Of a DNA stretch of 64,000 bases, positions 8,272 to 15,758 are shown piece by piece. The notes beneath the pieces were generated by a model. That model was not told where the DNA came from, ran no database searches, and saw only the letters and a program-made list of their open reading frames with translations. The position numbers and the translations under genes were made by a program. Source of the stretch: Halorubrum laminariae (GTDB lineage: Archaea; Halobacteriota; Halobacteria; Halobacteriales; Haloferacaceae); the NCBI RefSeq assembly GCF_024494655.1, contig NZ_JANHDL010000011.1:1-64000 (forward strand), written 5' to 3'. The stretch's first letter is position 1; each line of letters begins with the position of its first letter.

Positions 8272-8709
8272 ATGTCCCGGCCCGACGCCGCCTCGCTCAC
8301 GCCAGACGAGAACACGGCCGGTCTCAATCCGATCGCAGCGTTGAGTGTCCTCGACGACACGACCCGCACGAATATCATTGGGACGATCGTCGGCCATCCG
8401 AAAGGCGCACCCTCGAAGAAGGAACTCGAATACTACAATCCGAGCGTCGCCGCGTCGACGCTCACCGACCACCTCATCCGGCTGGAGGAGGTGAGACTGA
8501 TCGAGGCCATCGAGCGAGATCGTGAAGGGCTTGAACGGGGCCAACCATACCGGTTCTTTCAGCTCACCGACGCTGCCCGCGAGCTGTTCGACCGAAACAA
8601 CCTCTTTGAGCCCGACGCATACCGAGAGCTGTTCGCCGAAGTCGAGAAAACAGACGAGATCAAAGCGGCCGAAGACGTCAACCGACTAGATGAACGAAAC
8701 CAAAATTAA
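8272..8709 (+). CDS. Winged-helix transcriptional regulator (ArsR-like)
   Basis: 145 residues with the pattern of haloarchaeal winged-helix regulators. An N-terminal helix (IAALSVLDDTTRTNIIG) is followed by a recognition region (AASTLTDHLIRLEE, residues ~62-75) and a wing ending in PYRFFQLTDAARELF. The charged C-terminal tail may mediate dimerisation. It is the gene nearest to inverted repeat site 2, so it is a candidate for the protein that reads the TTAACCAACA repeats, but nothing in the sequence proves this. It converges with the 3' half of the interrupted HEPN gene, with a one-base gap. Confidence 0.75.
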   Translation: MSRPDAASLTPDENTAGLNPIAALSVLDDTTRTNIIGTIVGHPKGAPSKKELEYYNPSVAASTLTDHLIRLEEVRLIEAIERDREGLERGQPYRFFQLTDAARELFDRNNLFEPDAYRELFAEVEKTDEIKAAEDVNRLDERNQN

Positions 8710-8710
8710 C

Positions 8711-8977
8711 CTAGTGGTCGCAGCTGCACCGCGAGTGAGCATCGGCAAACTCGACGAGATACTGGTGAATTTCTTCTGCCAAGTTATGCAGCACCATCGC
8801 GAAATCTCGTCCAGGCCGGTCGATATCGTAGTAGAACCGCGAACGATGTTCGGAACGGAAGGCTTCGATTCGACTAGCGATGTCCTCGTCAGAAAAGACG
8901 TTTCGCGCTGCGATGTCGTCAAACACGTCCTCGTGGTTGAGGAAGTCCGCTGATTCTGCTGTCGTCATCTCGACAAG
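8711..8977 (-). pseudogene. C-terminal half of an interrupted HEPN (HepT-like) toxin gene
   Basis: 88 codons that join exactly in frame to the 80-codon N-terminal half at 11916-12155 when the insertion 8978-11915 is removed. The rejoined text reads ...RSFQFY then LVEMTTAESADF... The combined protein would be 168 residues, a normal length for MNT-associated HEPN proteins. This half carries RSRFYY, which fits the R-x4-Y type active motif of such toxins. An internal ATG at 8968 could still express an 85-residue fragment, which I would not expect to be functional. Confidence 0.75.
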
Positions 8978-8986
8978 GTGAACCGC

Positions 8987-9005
8987 CTCGGGGTCAAGCC
9001 CCGAG
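8987..9005. repeat. Terminal hairpin of the IS200/IS605 element, tnpB end
   Basis: CTCGGGG and CCCCGAG pair perfectly over seven bases around a TCAAG loop. In this transposon class such subterminal hairpins are the recognition sites of TnpA. The tnpB-proximal end is also where the guide RNA of TnpB is normally encoded. Confidence 0.7.
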
Positions 9006-9017
9006 ACTTCCCGTGGA

Positions 9018-10292
9018 TTAGTCGGACACTCCCACACGACCATCGGCCTGATAGCCTTGAACGGTCGGATGGGTCACGGCCGGGGCGTCCACAGCCCCCG
9101 ATGCCTGCCGTCGCACCTTCCGAACAACGGGAAGGCTGTTGAGAGCAGGCACATTCCAATCGAGTTTCTTGATGCCTTTCACGGCGATGTTGACGCTTGC
9201 ACCACGGTCGCTGTGGTCTTGATGCTCACAGTCCTTGCACTTGAACCGCTTCTTGTTACGGTTCGCACGCTCCGTATGTCCGCACATCGGACACCGCTGG
9301 CTGGTGTACTCGGGGTTAATCCACGCAGTCGGAACCTCCTCGAATGACGCCTTGTACGACGTATAGAACTGTAGGGCGCGGAACGGGAGGTGGTGCAAGC
9401 GCCGGTTCATCCGGGTGCCGTAGTCGATACTGTCGCGCATCTCTTTGAGGTCTTCAAAGACGATGCACGGTTTTTCGAACTGACGGCTCCACTCCACGAT
9501 GTGACGGCTCACCTTGTGGAGTCGGTCACGGACGAACCGTTCCTCGCGCCCTTCCAACGTGTCGTGGATGCTGTCTTTCCCGGCGTTCTGCACGCGCTTT
9601 CGCATCGTGAAGTAGCGGTGACGCTCGAACTTGATTTCGGGAAAGTCGATAACCAGCGTGTCCTCGACGCCATCCTCTGACAGAGCGGTGAGGGCCACGT
9701 TGTCCTCATTCACGTCCACACCAACGACCGTCCGCGAGTCCTGCTTGTCTCGAACCGTCTGTTCGGTGTTGGTGACGTTGACGTGCAACTCAGGGTTGTC
9801 GTTGTGTAACAGGGCTTCTGCTGTGCCAATCTTCCACTCGTCGCTGGTGAGCGCGGTCTTGAGAATGTCGAGGTGAGCGCCGTCGCCTTCGAGAACACCC
9901 TTGACGTGCTTGTATGGCTTTGCGCTGATGCGGAACGCCACGTCACTGTCGTCGGAGAGCGACAAGTTGTACCCTTCTTCGTAGTTCGCTCGAAGCGGGT
10001 ACGCGCCGTTCTTGGTGTGGCTCGGCTGGCCGAAGTCGTCGTACTCGTAGTAGTTCTCCATCGCACCGAGTGCTTTGGCGACGACGCGCTGAGTCGTGTT
10101 CTTCACGAGGTTGGCGTCGTCGGCCACGCGGTCGGGAATCGCGTCCCAATCCACGCCTTGCTTGGCGAGGCGGATGGTTTCGTTGTACACCGAGCGCGAT
10201 TCGAGACAGGCGTCACGGAGCAGGCTCTCGTTGCCACTCTGGATGTCGAGTTGGAAATCCAGCGTCTTGACGAGAGCCTGTTCGTTGGTCAT
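9018..10292 (-). CDS. tnpB: TnpB RNA-guided nuclease of IS200/IS605 family
   Basis: 424 residues. The split RuvC-like core is complete: Asp193 in VGVDVNEDNVA, Glu280 in IVFEDLKEMR, a zinc ribbon with Cys334/Cys337 (CPMCGH) and Cys352/Cys355 (CKDC), and Asp362 in DHSDRGASVNIA. The N-terminal region has the usual LDIQSGNESLLRDAC wedge-like segment. Family knowledge: TnpB cuts the vacated donor site under guidance of an RNA from the element end, which favours element retention. All catalytic residues are present, so the gene may be functional although its tnpA is broken. Its start overlaps the upstream 47-codon gene by four bases or fewer. Confidence 0.93.
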   Translation of the reverse strand: MTNEQALVKTLDFQLDIQSGNESLLRDACLESRSVYNETIRLAKQGVDWDAIPDRVADDANLVKNTTQRVVAKALGAMENYYEYDDFGQPSHTKNGAYPLRANYEEGYNLSLSDDSDVAFRISAKPYKHVKGVLEGDGAHLDILKTALTSDEWKIGTAEALLHNDNPELHVNVTNTEQTVRDKQDSRTVVGVDVNEDNVALTALSEDGVEDTLVIDFPEIKFERHRYFTMRKRVQNAGKDSIHDTLEGREERFVRDRLHKVSRHIVEWSRQFEKPCIVFEDLKEMRDSIDYGTRMNRRLHHLPFRALQFYTSYKASFEEVPTAWINPEYTSQRCPMCGHTERANRNKKRFKCKDCEHQDHSDRGASVNIAVKGIKKLDWNVPALNSLPVVRKVRRQASGAVDAPAVTHPTVQGYQADGRVGVSD

Positions 10293-10432
10293 TCTTGGTC
10301 GTTGGGTTGGACGTGATGGTAGTGGAGGAGAAGCGTGCGGAGTACGCTGTCGAAACTCGTGTGTCCCTCCTCGTCCTTGAGTTCGTCAAGGTCGTCGTAC
10401 ACGCCGTCGGATACCTTGAGTTGCTTCGTCAC
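10289..10432 (-). CDS. 47-residue DUF7557/ribbon-helix-helix-like protein coupled to tnpB
   Basis: A GTG at 10432 opens a 47-codon frame encoding TKQLKVSDGVYDDLDELK, then SFDSVLRTLLLHY. This is the beta-strand, helix, helix pattern of small ribbon-helix-helix antitoxin-type proteins. Its TGA overlaps the tnpB ATG (ATGA), so translation is coupled. It may repress the divergent tnpA/tnpB promoters. It is too short for routine gene finders. Confidence 0.7.
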   Translation of the reverse strand: MTKQLKVSDGVYDDLDELKDEEGHTSFDSVLRTLLLHYHHVQPNDQE

Positions 10433-10460
10433 GGCTACCTCTTGTTCATCTATAAATAAA

Positions 10461-10479
10461 AGTCTACCTGTAGTAGACT
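10461..10479. repeat. Hairpin between divergent tnpA and tnpB
   Basis: AGTCTAC-CTGTA-GTAGACT forms a perfect 7-bp stem in the promoter region shared by tnpA (right) and the small gene plus tnpB (left). It could be an operator for the small ribbon-helix-helix-like protein. Confidence 0.55.
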
Positions 10480-10815
10480 ATGAGTCACTTCAAAGAATAC
10501 TTTTTATTGGTCGTTGTACTGGTAGATATGGGCGAAAAGCGGTCGAACCACACGGTGTACAACGTCAACTACCACTTCGTGTGGTGTCCAAAGTAACGTC
10601 ACGCAATTCTCGAACACATCGAGGATTCGCTGGAATCGAGTTTCCGCGACGTGTGTAACGAGTACAGCTATGAGATACTGTCATTGCACATCTCTCCCGA
10701 CCATGTACACCTGTTCTTGTCATCCCATCCGAAACACGCACCGAGTGAGATTGTACGAACCGTCAAGAGCATCACGGCGCGGAAGATGTGGGAACAACAC
10801 GAGTCGTACTTGGAG

Positions 10816-11744
10816 TGCTCTGTTGAAGAGCGATCTTATCAGCCGATATCACTGGTTTAGAAGGGTGAAGCCGAGGAAATCGAACCTGACATGGAGATCG
10901 ACATCCTCGACTTCATCGAGCAGTGTCGTCACCTAGCTAAACAAGCGTTGGGGAAGCACGCGGGCGAGCCCGCCAGCGGCGGGTTCGCCCGCTGGGTTCA
11001 CGTCGTCCTCCACTGTTTTCGGGTCGAAGAGACCCACAGCTACCGTGAAACGCCGAATCGGCTGAAGTACATGGACGAGGTTCGTGACGCTCTCGACCTA
11101 GATCGGGACGAGCTCCCCGATCACACGACGATCTACAAGTCGTTTGATCGGCTGAAAATGTGGGTGTGGCGGGCGCTGCTGCGCGTCTCCGCGCAGCAGC
11201 ACCCGCAGTCCGGCCACGCTGCGCTCGACAGCACGTTTTTCGACCGGCGACGTGCGTCATCGTACTTCCGCCAGCGGGCAGGACGGACGATACAGACGCT
11301 GAAAGTGACGACATTGACCGATGTGGAATCGCTTGCTGTTCTCGATGTTCACGTCAACGCACGGTGGAAGCATGATACGAAGACCGGACCGCAGGTCGTC
11401 CGCCGAAACGCGGACGACCTGCAGTCCGTCGCCGCCGATAACGGCTTCCAAGACTGGCATACCGAGTACGAAATCGCCGCACACGGCGTTGAGTATCTTG
11501 TTCACTATCGCGGTTCGTCAGCGAAAGCAGCCGCGAACAACGCGCTCAACCAAGCAAATGGCTACGCTCAGCGGTGGATGGCCGAAACATCCTACTCGAC
11601 AACGAAGCGCTCGCTCGGCGATGCCGTGCGAGCGCTGGGCTGGTATCGACAGTTCCGTGAAATCGTCCTGATGTTCGCTATCAGCAACATAGAACCGCTG
11701 TGTGAACCGCTGTAACCGTGACTCAGCATCTATTCAACACAGCA
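10816..11744 (+). mobile_element. IS5-family (ISH1-like) insertion sequence, copy 1
   Basis: 929 bp with imperfect terminal repeats (TGCTCTGTTGAA at the left; TTCAACACAGCA at the right). It is flanked by perfect 8-bp target duplications ACTTGGAG at 10808-10815 and 11745-11752. Removing the element and one duplication restores the tnpA frame. Second copy at 37987-38895. Confidence 0.95.
10891..11715 (+). CDS. IS5-family transposase, intact copy
   Basis: 274-residue DDE transposase. The N-terminal part is a DNA-binding helical region (to ~100). The catalytic triad is placed at Asp113 (ALDSTFFDR), Asp183 (AADNGFQDW) and Glu232 (AETSYSTTKR). ISH1-type elements make 8-bp target duplications, which agrees with the flanks. 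Unlike the copy at 38 kb it has no frameshift or internal deletion, so it may be active. Confidence 0.92.
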   Translation: MEIDILDFIEQCRHLAKQALGKHAGEPASGGFARWVHVVLHCFRVEETHSYRETPNRLKYMDEVRDALDLDRDELPDHTTIYKSFDRLKMWVWRALLRVSAQQHPQSGHAALDSTFFDRRRASSYFRQRAGRTIQTLKVTTLTDVESLAVLDVHVNARWKHDTKTGPQVVRRNADDLQSVAADNGFQDWHTEYEIAAHGVEYLVHYRGSSAKAAANNALNQANGYAQRWMAETSYSTTKRSLGDAVRALGWYRQFREIVLMFAISNIEPLCEPL

Positions 11745-11876
11745 ACTTGGAGAGGTATCTATGGAGCGGTGGATTCTGGGAATGGTCGTACTACATCGGA
11801 ACTGCGGGAACAGTCTCAACGGAGACGATTGAGCGGTACATCGAACGAACAGAACACGTCTAATTGTCGGCTTCAC

Positions 11877-11897
11877 CCTCGGGATCAAGCCCCGAGG
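11877..11897. repeat. Terminal hairpin of the IS200/IS605 element, tnpA end
   Basis: CCTCGGGA-TCAAG-CCCCGAGG, the same stem and loop as at 8987-9005 with one mispair. It marks the other end of the element 18 bases from the HEPN junction. Confidence 0.7.
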
Positions 11898-11915
11898 CAC
11901 TCGTCTTGCTCATCT

Positions 11916-12155
11916 ATAGAACTGGAACGACCGCTCGATTGCGTTGAATGAGAGTTCGACGATGCTCACGTAATTGTTCGTTCCGTGCCGAAGCTGCCGA
12001 CACGTCCCCAGCATGACGCATGCCTTACCGAGCTGGATATCAGCGTCATCGTCAGCCCGCTGCCAGGAGAGTGAGTCCTGTGCCGGACCGGTTTCGCCAT
12101 CTTCTAACAGCTGTTCGGCGCGCTCAAGCGCGTCGACGACCTCACTCAGCCCCAT
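11916..12155 (-). pseudogene. N-terminal half of the interrupted HEPN (HepT-like) toxin gene
   Basis: 80 codons from the ATG at 12155 (MGLSEVVDALERAEQLL, ending NAIERSFQFY). The open frame runs two codons further into the transposon before a stop. It overlaps the end of the MNT gene by 14 bases, the usual coupled order of a MNT antitoxin followed by a HEPN toxin. Its missing half is at 8711-8977. Confidence 0.78.
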
Positions 12156-12834
12156 CTTCGAACACCTCCCGTTTTACTGCGTCGAGTGCTGGCGAGTCTC
12201 GGAGCGTCAGTCCTTCAGTGAGAATGTTACTGATCCGGTCGTGATTCGCGGCCGACTCTTTGGGTTCGACGATGATGTGTGCCTTGTACCGATCTCCGTC
12301 AAACTGTTCGTCGGCGATTTCCTGTTCAATGGTGTGGGCCTCGCGCTGGGCTTGCATTCGATCTTCCTCGACAACGACGAACAGGTCGATGTCGCTCGTT
12401 CGGTCAGCGGTGCCTCGCGCGACGCTGCCGAAAAGGATGACACCGACGTCGTCGCCAACCCGTTCTTCGAGACCGGTGAGGATCGCTCTGACCGGTGCGT
12501 GATACTCCGATTGTGGAATGGTCGTTACCGGATCGTCAGCCTTGACGAGCATCTCTGAATCCATCCGAACAGTATTTGCCCGGCCAGATCGATCGACGGT
12601 GATCACGCCAAGTGTCTCGAGCGTATCGACGGCGGCATTCACACTACTCAATCCTTTTCCTGTCACTCGGTGGAGTTCTCGATTCGTGAACTCTCGCTCT
12701 GGATTGTCGACGAGCAGATGCAGAATATCGGCGGTTGCCCCGTATCGGAATGCATCCGTATCACCGAGTGGGACGGGGAGCTGAACGTATGAACCCTCCG
12801 TTGGCTCTTCACACCGAACCGTCTTACTGTTCAT
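12142..12834 (-). CDS. MNT-type nucleotidyltransferase antitoxin with N-terminal winged helix
   Basis: 230 residues. Residues ~30-95 form a winged-helix DNA-binding region (TADILHLLVDNPEREFTNRE, then LHRVTGKGLSSVNAAVDTLE). A minimal nucleotidyltransferase core follows, with GSVARGTADRTSDIDLFV at about 136-153 containing the G-S and D-x-D residues. MNT proteins of this kind neutralise HEPN toxins, in known cases by attaching AMP groups to the toxin; the fused DNA-binding domain suggests operon autoregulation. Its toxin gene directly downstream is interrupted, so the antitoxin is now orphaned. The ATG at 12834 is the first in frame. Confidence 0.85.
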   Translation of the reverse strand: MNSKTVRCEEPTEGSYVQLPVPLGDTDAFRYGATADILHLLVDNPEREFTNRELHRVTGKGLSSVNAAVDTLETLGVITVDRSGRANTVRMDSEMLVKADDPVTTIPQSEYHAPVRAILTGLEERVGDDVGVILFGSVARGTADRTSDIDLFVVVEEDRMQAQREAHTIEQEIADEQFDGDRYKAHIIVEPKESAANHDRISNILTEGLTLRDSPALDAVKREVFEDGAE

Positions 12835-12905
12835 GAATGTTCTAATGGTTCAAGGCAACAAAACCCCTCGGTGACAACGATACACGGAGTTCTCGGAGCC
12901 GCCTT

Positions 12906-13151
12906 GACTTACTGCATCGGTGACGCAGCTGCCGAAGCGGCGAGTGAGTACTCTTGATCCCGACTTGTGCCTTCCACTTCGAGGAGGTTGTACTGAGCCA
13001 TCTTGGAGAGGTATGTGCGGATAGTCCATTTCGCCCGCGGATCATCAACGTCTTCGATGACTTCGAGCCGGTGGATGCTGGTGAGATGGACACAGTTGAG
13101 GCCGAGAGCGAGTTCGGGACGGAGTGTGCCGGTCGCCCTGCTTGACACCAC
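12906..13151 (-). pseudogene. Relic of the C-terminal winged helix of an Orc1/Cdc6 gene
   Basis: About 60 codons preserve the end of an initiator. DVDDPRAKWTIRTYLSKMAQ, then YNLLEVEGTSRDQEY, matches almost residue for residue the end of initiator B (EVDDPRTKRTVRAYLSKMTQ, YNLLEADGSSRDREY). The AAA+ domain is missing and the upstream sequence is out of frame. Confidence 0.75.
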
Positions 13152-13214
13152 CGCCCTCTCGTCCTCTTCGCTATTGCGAGTGCCCCGACGACTACCACGA
13201 CTGTGATCAGGGGA

Positions 13215-13874
13215 TTATCCTAAGTCGAACCAATCACGCGTGTCTTCAAAGAAGTCTTGAACCGTATTTTGGTGGAATCTACCTACGTAGCATATCGGAT
13301 ATTTTCGGTTCTTTTGGCTTGTATGCCTGAGAAACCGCTGGGGATCTCGGAGTCCACTTTTATCCAAGAACGCTTCTCGATCAAAGATGACGTGATATCC
13401 AGCAAAGTCTCCAAGCGATCCCTGTTCATCAAATTCAAGACACGAGAATCCACCGTGCTGGAAGTCGGTTCGTAGTCCGCGGAGAAATGTGAGCCGACGA
13501 CCATAGTACGGGGGGTCTCTATTGTTTCCCGTAAATTCGCCGTGCTGAATGTCTACAGCATCAGAAGTGTGTTGGTTAACGAGAATTCGAATGGTCTCGT
13601 TCAGTGAGTACAACGATGAGAGATAATTATGTAGCAATCTGAGAACCTCAAACCCCTCATTTTGACGATTCTGGGATTGACAAAGAAAAATTGGATTCGT
13701 TTGTAAATCTCCGTCGATATACTCATTCAGTCGGTGGTAATTCTGGTCGATAGTCCGCTTCGCTACGGTTAGTCGTCGATTCGCTGCCACATCTATACGG
13801 TCTGTTGGCTTAATTTCGCTGTCGGCAATTCGTTGAATCTGAAACGAAAAATCAGAACCGTCTGACGACGACAC
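13215..13874 (-). CDS. HEPN-like protein of unknown specificity
   Basis: 219 residues. A long helix (LRLLHNYLSSLYSLNETIRI, about 78-97) and, later, LRGLRTDFQH at 131-140 give the order expected of HEPN-superfamily ribonucleases. Arg135 and His140 form the R-x4-H motif. The last ~70 residues are unassigned. The GTG start follows directly after an in-frame stop and lies six bases after the 41-codon gene upstream, so the two form an operon. By family analogy it could be a toxin, an abortive-infection RNase or an RNA-processing enzyme. A lone TGTTGGTTAA inside it (13570-13579) has no partner arm. Confidence 0.6.
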   Translation of the reverse strand: MSSSDGSDFSFQIQRIADSEIKPTDRIDVAANRRLTVAKRTIDQNYHRLNEYIDGDLQTNPIFLCQSQNRQNEGFEVLRLLHNYLSSLYSLNETIRILVNQHTSDAVDIQHGEFTGNNRDPPYYGRRLTFLRGLRTDFQHGGFSCLEFDEQGSLGDFAGYHVIFDREAFLDKSGLRDPQRFLRHTSQKNRKYPICYVGRFHQNTVQDFFEDTRDWFDLG

Positions 13875-13880
13875 AGCTGC

Positions 13881-14006
13881 TTACTCGTCGGTATCGTCGC
13901 TGTCGGTGAACCGCACTGCTGAGAGTGCCTCTCTTGCGGTCTCGACGTCTCCACCCGAAGATTCAGCCACTTCTTCTGAAGTGGGTGCGGTTCCAGAGCT
14001 CCTCAT
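13881..14006 (-). CDS. 41-residue acidic small protein ahead of the HEPN-like gene
   Basis: The ATG at 14006 opens a 41-codon frame that is Ser/Glu/Asp-rich (ending FTDSDDTDE). It lies six bases before the HEPN-like gene and has a TATA box 29 bases upstream. The tight spacing and shared promoter make it a candidate partner or antitoxin. No family recognised. Confidence 0.6.
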   Translation of the reverse strand: MRSSGTAPTSEEVAESSGGDVETAREALSAVRFTDSDDTDE

Positions 14007-14030
14007 TACAGACTATGCTTCCCACTCCGT

Positions 14031-14040
14031 CTATAAAAAC
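14031..14040 (-). promoter_or_regulatory. TATA box of the 41-residue gene and HEPN-like operon
   Basis: GTTTTTATAG on the minus strand, centred about 29 bases before the ATG at 14006; predicts a leaderless transcript. Confidence 0.6.
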
Positions 14041-14159
14041 ACTCCCCTAAATGTCAATGTAGAAATGAATACTACACCGGATGTTAACGTCCTTGTTTCT
14101 GAGGGATGTTCTTAGCTGTACCGATGTCTGTGGGGCGTGTTTCTGAGGAGGCGTACTCG

Positions 14160-15326
14160 TCACTCACCATCTAGGATTTCTTGGGCGCGCTCGCGAACGC
14201 GCTCACCGTTGCGATCGCGATAGGACTTGTGTGTTGTCTCGATGCTCTGATGACGGAGCGCCTCCTGAGCGGCCTCCGCGTCGTGGGTGTAGAGTTCGTC
14301 GCCGAGACCACGCCGGGCCCCATGCAGCTTCAGATGCTCGCCATCCGAGCCGGACAGCCCCGACGCGTCGGAGTGTTCGCGAAGGATTCGTCGGGCCCCG
14401 CCGATGGAGAGCGCTGGCGGCGTGCCGCCGTGCTCGCGGTAGACATCCAACACGGTGTCAGGGGCGAGGCGGTCGTCGTCTTCGTCGACGCCGTCCAGCG
14501 CGCGAGCGCCGGCGTAGAGTGACGGAGGGTGTCGCGTCACCCAGACGGGCCAGTCCTCATCTCTGGGGTTCTGACGCCGATAGTGGTCCGCCAGCCGCGT
14601 TCTTCCGGCGTCAAGGAGCGGCGCTTCCTCGATTTCTTGAGACTTCCCGAGGACAGACAGCGTCCCTGCGTCGAGGTCAACATCGCGCCACCGAAGACCG
14701 TTGCGTCGGTCATTGTCCAGGTCACGGAAGAGTTCGGCGCCGCGGGCCCCAGAGTAGGCGACCGTGGCGATGAGGGCCCGCTCGCGGGCAGCATCCGCCG
14801 GTGTGACCCACGCCTGCTCGTCGTCGAGGGCGGCGTCGAAGTACCAGTCCGTCCAGCGGACGATCTGCTTGCGCGTCTCCGGGCTCCAGAACTGCTGGCC
14901 GTCGTCGGTCGTGCCGAGTGACTCATCAGGGAGTTCGTCCTCGACGCGATGGCTCTTTGCAGGGTTTTCCGAGATGAGGTCGCGCTTGACGAGGTACTCC
15001 AGCCACGCACGCACCCGAGCAAAGTACTGGTGGGCGGTGGCCCCGCTGATGCCGTGTGGTTTTCCCTGTTGCTCGCGGGTCTGAACGCGGCGGTCCAGAT
15101 GCTGGGCGTAGGCCTCGAGGAGCTGCGGGGAAATCGCCTCGATGTCCTCGACGCCGCGGTCGGCTGCGAGCTCGGCGAAGCGCTCCAGCAGCCGTCTCGA
15201 GTCGGTAGCGTAGCGTCCGGAGTCGCCGACCTTCCCCTTTGATTGAGCGAACTGCTGAATCGCTGCCTCGATGGTGGTTCTGTCGGCGTTATCCCTGGGG
15301 GTAGCGCCGTCCTGAGTGTCGTCCAT
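14160..15326 (-). CDS. Tyrosine recombinase (XerC/phage-integrase family)
   Basis: 388 residues from the ATG at 15326. The N-terminal ~130 residues are a SAM-like core-binding domain (ISPQLLEAYAQHL; AHQYFARVRAWLEYLVKRDL). The catalytic domain has Arg195 (YSGARGAELF), Lys228 (VLGKSQE), His335 and Arg338 (LHGARRG), His359 (ALRHQS) and nucleophile Tyr369 (THKSYRDR). The full catalytic set is present. A GTG at 15389 is also in frame, but a TATA box at 15355-15363 favours the ATG. It could resolve replicon multimers or integrate the element. A candidate core site lies 300 bases upstream at 15624-15641. Confidence 0.92.
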   Translation of the reverse strand: MDDTQDGATPRDNADRTTIEAAIQQFAQSKGKVGDSGRYATDSRRLLERFAELAADRGVEDIEAISPQLLEAYAQHLDRRVQTREQQGKPHGISGATAHQYFARVRAWLEYLVKRDLISENPAKSHRVEDELPDESLGTTDDGQQFWSPETRKQIVRWTDWYFDAALDDEQAWVTPADAARERALIATVAYSGARGAELFRDLDNDRRNGLRWRDVDLDAGTLSVLGKSQEIEEAPLLDAGRTRLADHYRRQNPRDEDWPVWVTRHPPSLYAGARALDGVDEDDDRLAPDTVLDVYREHGGTPPALSIGGARRILREHSDASGLSGSDGEHLKLHGARRGLGDELYTHDAEAAQEALRHQSIETTHKSYRDRNGERVRERAQEILDGE

Positions 15327-15354
15327 CCTGTCGGCTGACCCGACGGCACGGCGG

Positions 15355-15363
15355 TCTATAATT
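15355..15363 (-). promoter_or_regulatory. TATA box of the recombinase gene
   Basis: AATTATAGA on the minus strand, centred about 33 bases before the ATG at 15326. Confidence 0.5.
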
Positions 15364-15623
15364 CTACCGTCGCTTATTCGATTAAGCACAAGTAGAAAAT
15401 TTGGAGAGGCTAAACCCGCGATATTGGAGTGTAAAGGACTTCTACCCTTGAATCAGACGTTAAACACGGGGTGATAAATTGTATATCGATATATGGAAAA
15501 TTTGTCGCGTGAGCCACCACGTTTTCGGGATCTCGATTTCTACCAACCACAAGCTCGCTGATACGTTGTTTGTGCGGCGGTACTGTTCGACGAGAAAGCT
15601 ATGGCTCCACTAGAGAGACAAAA

Positions 15624-15641
15624 TAGTCGATTAAGCGACTA
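15624..15641. other. Candidate recombinase core site TAGTCG-ATTAAG-CGACTA
   Basis: Perfect 6-base arms flank a 6-base centre, the geometry of a tyrosine-recombinase core. A partial match (TCGATTAAGCACAAG) lies at 15378-15392, directly before the recombinase gene. The surrounding 15327-15758 contains no gene that I can support. Confidence 0.35.
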
Positions 15642-15758
15642 ATGTGACGACTTGAAATCTCTCGCCACCGCTCTCGGAAATGCGATGAGATCGACTATGG
15701 GAGAATCAGGAGGACGCGCACAAGAATTCGTCCAGATCGACAGAGTGCTAGACGACTA

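Larger units (their letters stand above)
10529..11863 (+). pseudogene. tnpA: tnpA (Y1/HUH transposase) broken by a stop codon and an IS insertion
   Basis: From the ATG at 10529 the frame reads as an IS200-type TnpA (YHFVWCPK, then the HUH motif in LHISPDHVHLFLS). A TAA replaces the expected codon after CPK at about 10594. At 10816 a 929-bp IS is inserted. After it the frame resumes with ERYLWSGGFW and YYIGTAGTVSTETIE to a stop at 11861-11863. A TATA-like TTTTTATT lies about 27 bases before the ATG. With a nonsense codon and an insertion the gene is dead. Confidence 0.88.
8978..11915. mobile_element. IS200/IS605-type element with divergent tnpB and tnpA, inserted in the HEPN gene
   Basis: Boundaries come from the restored HEPN reading frame. 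Both ends carry the same hairpin, CTCGGGG-TCAAG-CCCCGAG: 8987-9005 at the tnpB end and 11877-11897 (one mismatch) at the tnpA end. There is no target duplication, as expected for HUH (Y1) transposons. It contains tnpB, a 47-codon gene overlapping the tnpB start, a central hairpin at 10461-10479, and a tnpA that has a stop codon and is interrupted by an IS5-type element. Without that inner insertion the element is about 2.0 kb. It is immobile by itself unless a TnpA is supplied. Confidence 0.8.

Noticed and set aside
12207..12558. Open frames overlapping the MNT gene in other frames and on the other strand
   Set aside because: The MNT frame carries the complete nucleotidyltransferase motif and codon bias. 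The others are shadows.
13570..13579. A single TGTTGGTTAA inside the HEPN-like gene as a fifth inverted-repeat site
   Set aside because: There is no TTAACCAACA arm 22 bases away, and it lies within a coding region, so it is a half match by chance.
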